From NCBI GenBank assembly GCA_958299035.1, contig CATQJL010000001.1:33890780-33954779 (forward strand): a stretch of 64,000 bases of DNA. The letters are read 5' to 3'. The translations under genes and the position numbers were made by a program. The notes under the pieces are model-generated. The model saw only the letters and a program-made list of their open reading frames with translations, was not told the DNA's origin and did no database searches. This document shows, piece after piece, positions 57,164-64,000 of the stretch (positions are counted from its first letter, which is position 1; each line of letters begins with the position of its first letter). Source of the DNA: Cylicocyclus nassatus. Lineage: Eukaryota > Nematoda > Chromadorea > Rhabditida > Strongylidae.

Positions 57164-57436
57164 CTATATATATAAAGCAGAAAATCTGTATGTTTGTGCA
57201 CATTGTGCAGGTAGTGCAGGGTGTGCAGGTTGTGCAGGGTATGCAAGGTGTGCAGGGTGTGCCGGGTGTGCAGGGTGTGCAGGGTGTGCAGGGTGTGCAG
57301 GGTGTGCAGGGTATGCAGGGTGTGCAGGGTGTGCATGGTGTGTGATGTGTAGGGTGTGGAAGAAGGGGAGGGAGTAAGTGAACATGCTGATTCGAATACA
57401 TTATGACAGGACCGAGCGGAGCCGGATTTGCCAGCT
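57164..57436 (+). mobile_element. Helitron-like element carrying a minisatellite
   Basis: Starts TCTCTATATATATAAAGC and TGTATGTTTGTG, ends GACCGAGCGGAGCCGGATTTGCCAGCTTG. The ends resemble 53602-54083. The body is mostly the 9-bp repeat. Confidence 0.45.
57193..57352 (+). repeat. 9-bp minisatellite (GTGTGCAGG)n
   Basis: About seventeen units with few variants. Being a multiple of three and stop-free it opens frames of H-T-L or P-C-T/P-A-H repeats on the minus strand; these are not genes. Confidence 0.92.
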
Positions 57437-57449
57437 TGTAGAATATATA

Positions 57450-58442
57450 GGTCGTTTCAAAAGTAATTTCGCTTTTTTCAAACGGACACCACATGTGACG
57501 GAACAAAGGTCTCTAAAGAGATCTTGAAGGCATTCGATGCTGAATTTCATTCTCTTTCTAAAGATGAAAATGTTGCAAAACAATCAATGAGCTTTCAGAA
57601 AATAACCAAAATCTGCGACCCAAGCTTTTTGAGATGGTCAAGTTTCATGATTTTTTAAAACTTTCATATTAATCCTCACAAGGAGTTCAAGTAACGTATC
57701 AACAGAGTAAACCTTATAGAATATAGTACTACCTTTTCTCCTTTCAACAGCTTGTCATACATTTTTAACAGAATTTTAACTGATGCTACCGATTTCCATA
57801 CTTGGGCAGTTAAATCCTCGTGAAACATCAAAAAAGAGCAACTCGCCACTATTCGATGCAGCATTTTCTTCCCTTTCTAACAGGTGTTTTTTTGTTTCCG
57901 ATTCGATTGGTTTCCGGGGAAAAAACATCATAACTCATTTTTTAGCGAGCCCCAGGCTGTACCCCGAAAACTCGAAATTTGATATTTCGAAGCCGTAAAC
58001 TCTCACTTGCTTTGTAAAATCAATGCTAACTCAGAGTACCATCTTGGTAGTCTCAAATTCCGAAGAATTATGATGTTTGATGCGATTGTGGCTGAGGTGG
58101 GCCTGCCATAATCCGATGAAAAATCTTCTAAAAAATTATGGCGAGCTACAAGAAAGAGAAAAAAGCAGTACTGTATTCTATAAGGTTTACACTATCGAAT
58201 CGTTACTTGAGCTCCTTCTGAAGATTGATATGAAAGCTTTGGAAAATTGTGAAACTTGACTATGTCATAAAGCATGGGTCGCAGATTTTGGTTATTTTCT
58301 GATAGCTCCTTTTGCAACAATTTCATAATTTTAAGAAAGAGAATGAATTTCTGCATCGAATGCCTCCAAGACCTCTTAGAGACCTTTGTTCCGTCACATG
58401 TGGTGCTCGTTTGAAAAAAGCGAAATTACTTTTGAAACGACC
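57450..58442 (+). mobile_element. Mariner-type foldback element, 993 bp, non-autonomous
   Basis: Flanked by TA on both sides (57448-57449, 58443-58444). The terminal 30 or more bases (GGTCGTTTCAAAAGTAATTT ...) are exactly inverted at the other end, and homology of the two arms extends to about 300 bp. The central part shows no transposase. The TA duplication and the tip AAAAGTAATTTCG are typical of mariner relatives. Confidence 0.85.
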
Positions 58443-58509
58443 TAATATTCTGTTAAGATCGCGTACATGATGCAACAAAATCTTTTGTATACCTCTGAAG
58501 GAGAAGTAT

Positions 58510-59385
58510 GGCCCGTAGTAAACCCCCCATCCGGGCATCTCTCTCGACGCGGACCGGAGTTGAGGTCATCGCGCATCAGTCCAGCATCCAGTGAGCTATT
58601 GATTTGGATGTGGATCGCTTCCTAGACATGATAACCACATGTGTTCTAAAAAAACCAACCACTTGGGCTGGTCTGGTCAAACGGATAAACGATTGGAATC
58701 ACACGCGCGCGGTCGTGGTTCGGCACCGGCTAGCGCCACAACTCTTGCTGCGTCGCCGGACAATCTTTGATAGCGGCCACTGTCGAAAAAAATCGATGAT
58801 GACCGCTAACAAGGATATCACTTAGCAAATGGACAGATAAAACAAAACTTACATATTTTGACGGAGAATTCATGAAAAACTGAAATTTTTGGAACATAAA
58901 TAAAACGTAATAAATAAGTAGATTCTCTTCTAAAGTAGTTTTTACAAGAAACTAAGATTGCTCTGCAAAAAAAAGAAGAAAACTTTTATCCTTGCTCTTG
59001 TCGCCAAAATCAGCTGTTCATCGATCCTTCCCTTTTCGGGCGCCGGTATTGTGCAGTTTTGCGCCGATTTTTTCTGCATTTTTTGGCAAAGTTGTGTGTA
59101 TCGTAAGTTACTCAGGAGCAACTTATGTTAGATGCAGTCACCTCTTGTCTGCGTCTCCTCTTCTACACACTATTTGGATCACTCTAACATCCGTTCACGT
59201 TGAGATGACTTGAACGTGAACTGATGTGGAAGAGTTGACTGCGGCAGGTGGACAGATGGTCAACTATCAGTTGACTTGACCATCTTATAGCATGGGAACG
59301 TGGACGGTGATCAGTTCACCTCACCTAAGGTGAACTGATGGGTTAAGTTGAGTTCACCTCAACTGATCGAGCTTTACTACGGGCC
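58510..59385 (+). mobile_element. 876-bp non-autonomous TIR element with tRNA-like module, copy 2
   Basis: Ends GGCCCGTAGTAAA and TTTACTACGGGCC with TAT on both sides (58507-58509, 59386-59388). A-box TGGTCAAACGG (58674-58684) and B-box-like GGTTCGGCACC (from 58717) are 43 bases apart. Same family as 23207-24061; the right third differs and contains strong AACTGATC / TTCACCTCA palindromes (59215-59370). Confidence 0.82.
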
Positions 59386-59390
59386 TATGA

Positions 59391-59870
59391 GTCAAGACAT
59401 TCATCCCATGATAGTACTAAGCTCGTCTTTCATTGCTCGGAAGTCCCTCCTGGTAAAAATGGGGTATGGCACTAGCTCACATTTTGGGCTGCTGAATGCA
59501 TAGTGAAATTCTGTGACATTATGATCGGATGTAGGTTTAAGTAATAATTTTGACACCTGTTAGGGATCAGCTAGAACTGAATTCAAAATGATATCATTTC
59601 AGATTGCTTCAGTTACAAGATGTTTCAAGGACGGATTCTGAAGGAATTTAAAGAACTTCTTAACACATGCATAATTATAATTATGTGAAACCCGTACGTA
59701 ATGACATGCTATAGGAAGGTTGAAGTCACCCACGATTAGAATACTTGGAGCGCAGGAGGCAAATGTAGAGAGCGAGCCCAGGAGTTCATTGTCGGAACTA
59801 GAAATAGAACAGGGAGGGCGATAAACACAAATCATTCGTACTTTAGAAAGAGGAGGGTACTGATAGAGAT
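59391..59870 (-). pseudogene. CR1-type LINE endonuclease fragment
   Basis: The minus strand encodes ICVYRPPCSISSSDNELLGS, then SILIVGDFNLP, and further on SDHNVTEFHY followed by FTRRDFRAMKDELSTI. The VYRPP, GDFNLP and SDHN motifs are the endonuclease signatures of CR1/jockey-group LINEs. Stops after VTEAI and elsewhere show it is dead. Its end abuts the TIR element at 59385. Confidence 0.85.
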
Positions 59871-59904
59871 TATATCATGACATAATAACGGGCTAAGGAT
59901 GTTT

Positions 59905-60625
59905 ACGTGACTTTGTCTGTGTGTGTGTGTCTGTAACGAAATTCGCAGAGCGTGTTCCAGCCAGTGTTCTAAGCCCAAATTTTGCATAGCGCATGCTACC
60001 TTCATGAAGGTCCAACTTGCAAAGGCAGAGTAGATTCGCTGAGTGGATCTCTCAGAAATTGCGCGCCAAACGAATCCATCTGGCTTCTGTCCTGCAAAAT
60101 TGCGTCTGTATCACTACTTTTTGCAATATCGTGGACGTGTTCGGTAAGCAAATGTGCATGCTATGGACCTTTGCCCAAAAAGTGGTCAAAAGTTTACTAC
60201 ATAACGAAAACGGCGCCAAAAAGAATTGATTGCGTAAATGATCAACTTGCCAAGGTTTTAGCCAAGCATTTGAGAAGATTTTCGCACAGAGATGTAGCTC
60301 ACGCTTATTATTGCCTTAATGGCGACTACCAAGCCATGACAAATTCAAAAACCTATTCAAATTTGCGTTTGTCTTCCTGCGAAGGGTTTCATTTACGCAA
60401 AAACACCAATCTCACGTGAAAAAAATTTCTAAAGTAGTTGTTTACATTTTATTCGTGGTAGTCAGCATAGCGCGGTTAGTTCCAGTGGCATGATTTTACG
60501 GGGATGAGTAAGGCACATAGACAGTAGAGCCAGTGCGAGCCTCTGCAAAGCAGAAGTGACGCACTGGTAATGATATAGTTAGGATAATAACATCCGGGGC
60601 AAAGCCCCGAATGACTTCTGTTTTT
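59905..60625 (+). other. Possible Helitron-like remnant with GC hairpin
   Basis: Opens with TTGTCTGTGTGTGTGTGTCTG, like the starts of Helitron-like elements, and ends with a perfect hairpin CGGGGC-AAA-GCCCCG (60595-60609). A 145-codon plus-strand frame (59982-60419) lies inside but has no recognised motif. Confidence 0.3.
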
Positions 60626-60639
60626 TTCCAAGTAAAGGT

Positions 60640-63600
60640 TGTGTCCCCTCATAGCCCTTAGAGTGAAGGTTACCAGAGCATGTGGCTCTATGTATCGAAG
60701 GTATGGTCCGGCTCAAATCGTTGATAAGGCGCGACTAGTGTTCAGAGAACACGTCCGCGAAGCGGTGCAAACCAAGCGAGGCGGCCACGAGGAATGCCGC
60801 CGATGCAGCCGACACGGCAACTGGGATAGCCTGTACCTTCATGATTGGCTTGGAATCACTCTCAATCTTAGCTATGTTGCTTTTGCTGTCACATTGCAGA
60901 AGAATTCTATACCTTAAGGCATCAAGCATTTAATACGACAAGTTGGAGGGAAAGATTTGCGGGTGTAGTAATAAAATTGTCAAATTAAAGTGTACAGTTA
61001 GATCAAAAGAAGGCTATGTGTAACCAAATTGCTTAGCCTTAGGTTATGTACCAGCAATCATTGTCAGTCAAGATTTTTACGAAAAACTCTCAAATAAGTA
61101 GAAAATGGTATAAGAAAGTTCTTAAATCGGTCAGGAAACTCATTCGCTCGGTTTCTTCTCGTATAATGGATCCGAGCGTTAATCATTTCGAAAAGTTCTT
61201 CACGTTTTGCACCTACTTCTCCACATTAAAGTAAAGTGGCCGATGTAACCCCTATGGATTCATACTATCATATACAATTATACTGTTGGCTTGTCGATAA
61301 TATCACAGAAAGGTGAAAAAATAAAAGAAATAGGAACCGCATGATATGCCAAAGACGCTCTAGTTTTTACTCTACTCATGTAAAAAAGGTAGCCGTAAAG
61401 GCTTTGATAATTAAAAGCAGTTGTAACCAATTGAACCAGCAAGGACCCTTATTATACTTATTTACTTACCATTATTTTACTTATTTCAAACTTTACAACA
61501 AGAAGACAAATTTCTCTTCACCGTCAGCATATCTTGTCTCCGCTCAGAAATGAACGAAATCTGATTCTTGGCTTATCATCTTACATAGGCCACTTTTGAT
61601 GATTTCTGATTTTTTTTTGATTTTTTTATGATTTCTAGACTTTATTGCACAAAACTGTACGATATACAAAAATAGCTGAATGTAGCTCCAGCATGTAGAG
61701 TGATACGACAGGGCGCGCGACGCAAATAAAAAGTATTAAACAATCTACCACATATCGATATACATTTACAAATTACTATAAATTTACGAAAACTCATTAA
61801 GTATCTTTTCCCACAAAATTGGTCATTGGAGAAGGCACACCAGTACAGAAGAGAGATGCACGTTAGTTACTACACTGCATCCGATGCGGGAGTACTTCTT
61901 GTGATTGTTTTCCTGAAAAAAATTTGTTATTTTGCTAATTGAATCTTGCTCACACAACATAAAGTTGCTTCAGTAAGTGAGGGTTATAGTTGTAATATAA
62001 GAGTGGAACATAAGTCTTGCAAAAAAACCCAAAAAGCTTGTCTAAAATGTTTATGTAACCATTTTAACCAGTATATCACAGTAAGTAAACAATATATGTA
62101 GCATTTGCAGCAACTTCATTTGCAAAACATTCTTTTAGCGAGTTCTATGTTTTGGCCGCTTCATACAAACAAACTTTGATGCTGCTCTTATTTATGCACA
62201 GCTTTTTCTGGAATCCCTTCACTAATTCTTAGCGCTGTCCTACATTCAACAATTGACTGAGCAATTCAACCAAGATAAAAACAATTTATTACAAAATATA
62301 AGTGTGCCTTTTTGTAGTCAACCAAGAGCAAAAAACTGTATTGAATACGCATGCTGCTTTAGCACTTATGTACTTACAAAGCGCCAAAATAAATGGCGCG
62401 TATTTCCCTGAAGGCTACAAGAAAGCAAAACGGGCTTAACGGCTCAAGCACACTTGTTTTACCCCAACCACTGTCATCGTAATCCAGTACTCAGTCCACA
62501 ATTTGGCTGTTTCACCTCTTGAGAAATCTCAAATCCTCTTGACAGCTAAATTATACTTTGTACGCAGGCACGGCTTTAGAGAATTTTACGACATCTTTTT
62601 GAGAGCCTTTTCTCTGGCCTTGAAATGGCGCACTTCATAGCAGGCCTTCGCCTATACTGTTCTAATTGGAGATAGAATTTAGTTTAGAGGGAAATGTTTG
62701 AATTTCCTTATGAATGCTGTGAGATAGCTTGGAAAATAGTGGTCTTTAGCCTTCCTAAGTGCGCTTGAAAATCACAAAATGTCTCTTAACTCAGTCCTGG
62801 AAGCCACAAAACGCCCATCCTATATACGCTTCTGCTTGTCTCGTTTGTAGAAATTGTTTTTGCTTGGGATATGTCTATGGTCTCACAACTAATTTTATAC
62901 GTAATCTATAGGTCATTTATAAAATCGTGACGACGGACTGCGGTCTTTGCGCCCACAGTACGACACAAACACTCGTGCAAAAGGCATCACTTCAATGCTT
63001 AGCTCAATCGCTTTCAGATTCTAGATACCTTCGTAGGTGAGGAGAAAAACCGTCCGAATAGGGATGAAAGCCAAGAAAATGCCGGAAGTGCGTGCGTGTC
63101 GCAATATCCCTTCTCGTACGCAGGGATTTTCAGAAACATTTATATTCCTTGAAAGATCAAATCCTTGCAAGTGCAACTAGAACTCTGTGTTGACGCAAAA
63201 TGTTCTCTACAATCTTAGCTTAGAATCGTTCAGAAAGGGTTTGAGTTCATTCAACTACAAAGTACAAATTAAGGATGGAAATATCATTTATGTATTCGCT
63301 AATCTTACATGTTCGCTCTATTTACGTGAGTAGCACTTTTTCGAGCACCGAAAGATTTGCTTGGCAGAGTTTGGTTAGAGCATTATATGACATGAATTCG
63401 AGCTCATATTTGCCCTGGTTTTTTCGTGGCAGTAGTGCAAAAACTGGCTCCACTTACTCTGCGTACACTGTAGTATTAAAATAGCTGATTCGCTAGTCCA
63501 ACGTTTTAAACGACGGGGCAAAACTAGTGGCGTCTCTGACAGTTTAGTGATCTTTCAAATAAACAGCAGTTAAGAGTTAGCGTACTGCACTAACTTCCTA

Positions 63601-63885
63601 GAACATGATCGCAATCTTCATTGCTAGAAGGTAACGATCTGGATATCTACGCCTAAGAGTAGAAATCAGTTGAATGAGTCGCAAAAATGATGTAAGGCTG
63701 AAGCCGATTATTGCCTTGTTTTAAATCATTTTAGTTTTTTGAAATACATTGGAAGGTGGTGCTTTACAGTGTGTTTTAGAAAAATTATCGGTCAACAACA
63801 ACATTTGGCAGAAAAATAGTGAGCAGGGGTGGAGTTCTCTGCAATACTTAGGAGAAGCTTCGGCAACATAACACAAAGAAAACTG
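60640..63885. other. No gene recognised
   Basis: A short frame at 60639-60917 (plus), overlapped by a minus frame, has no recognised motif. The T-rich stretch at 61600-61640 is low complexity. No repeats or RNA genes are seen. Confidence 0.4.
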
Positions 63886-63890
63886 CCTAC

Positions 63891-63989
63891 CTCCCTTAAA
63901 TCCTTGGTCCACTTTGGAACAGCTTCCTTGAGCATCTCAGTCACTGGCCACTGTGTTTGATTCCTTTTGCTAAATTCTTCGAAGTATTG
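63891..63989 (-). CDS. Single 99-nt candidate exon of an unrecognised gene
   Basis: Between an AG acceptor (63990-63991) and a GTAGGC donor (complement of 63885-63890) the minus strand reads 33 codons without stop, phase 0 at both ends, including QYFEEFSKRNQTQWPVTEM and KEAVPKWTKDLRE. A stop codon just upstream in the same frame supports the acceptor position. The protein family is not recognised; the rest of the gene would lie on both sides, one outside the window. Confidence 0.35.
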
Positions 63990-64000
63990 CTACACTTGCG

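Noticed and set aside
56998..57506. Minus-strand frames with H-T-L, P-C-T or P-A-H repeats
   Set aside because: They are translations of the 9-bp minisatellite, open only because the unit length is a multiple of three.
1..64000. CRISPR arrays, operons, riboswitches or other prokaryotic features
   Set aside because: None seen; short introns, trans-splice acceptors and retroelements show a eukaryotic genome.

Overview
The window reads as nematode nuclear DNA. It is AT-rich, with very short introns (43-74 nt), TTTCAG-type acceptors placed directly before start codons as in spliced-leader trans-splicing, many G/C homopolymer tracts, and RTE, BEL/Pao and CR1-type retroelements mixed with many small terminal-inverted-repeat (TIR) elements. 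The type of RTE element and the EGL-1-like genes suggest a clade V, strongylid (hookworm-like) worm. That placement is inference; no marker gene fixes the species.

The centrepiece is a segmental duplication. Block A (about 4.14-15.3 kb) and block B (about 22.56-37.96 kb) are diverged direct copies. Each carries two small three-exon genes on the minus strand: A1 at 8.1-8.5 kb, A2 at 13.4-13.8 kb, B1 at 29.4-29.9 kb and B2 at 35.8-36.2 kb. After splicing, three of the four encode a BH3-type motif (RLVQLCDDFD in B1, RLAQLSDEFD in A2, RLVQLSDEFD in B2) followed by a hydrophobic C-terminal tail. This is the layout of a BH3-only cell-death activator, and the motif closely resembles C. elegans EGL-1 as I remember it. 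A1 has lost the BH3 core through an exact 51-nt in-frame deletion, A2 has a GT-to-AT splice-donor change whose intron stays open in frame, and B2 needs a shifted donor. The window therefore holds a tandem, actively diverging family of EGL-1-like candidates.

Block B is longer mainly because transposons inserted after the duplication: an 855-bp TIR element, a 3.3-kb RTE retrotransposon with a perfect 12-bp target-site duplication, and several smaller TIR elements. Block A shows the matching empty sites.

Outside the blocks: 0.7-3.5 kb has two older RTE fragments in opposite orientation; 19.3-19.6 kb has a probable two-exon gene for a secreted 8-cysteine protein; 37.96-45.3 kb is mostly transposon debris (solo LTR, MULE-like MITE, a composite TIR element with 126-bp tandem repeats); 45.9-50.3 kb has plausible exons of one or more unrecognised minus-strand genes and a large inverted repeat; 53-60.6 kb is a dense graveyard (inverted coding fragments, Helitron-like pieces, mariner-type foldback element, BEL/Pao and CR1 relics, a second 876-bp TIR element); 61-63.9 kb is nearly featureless, ending in one candidate exon. 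No rRNA, intact tRNA or CRISPR array is seen.
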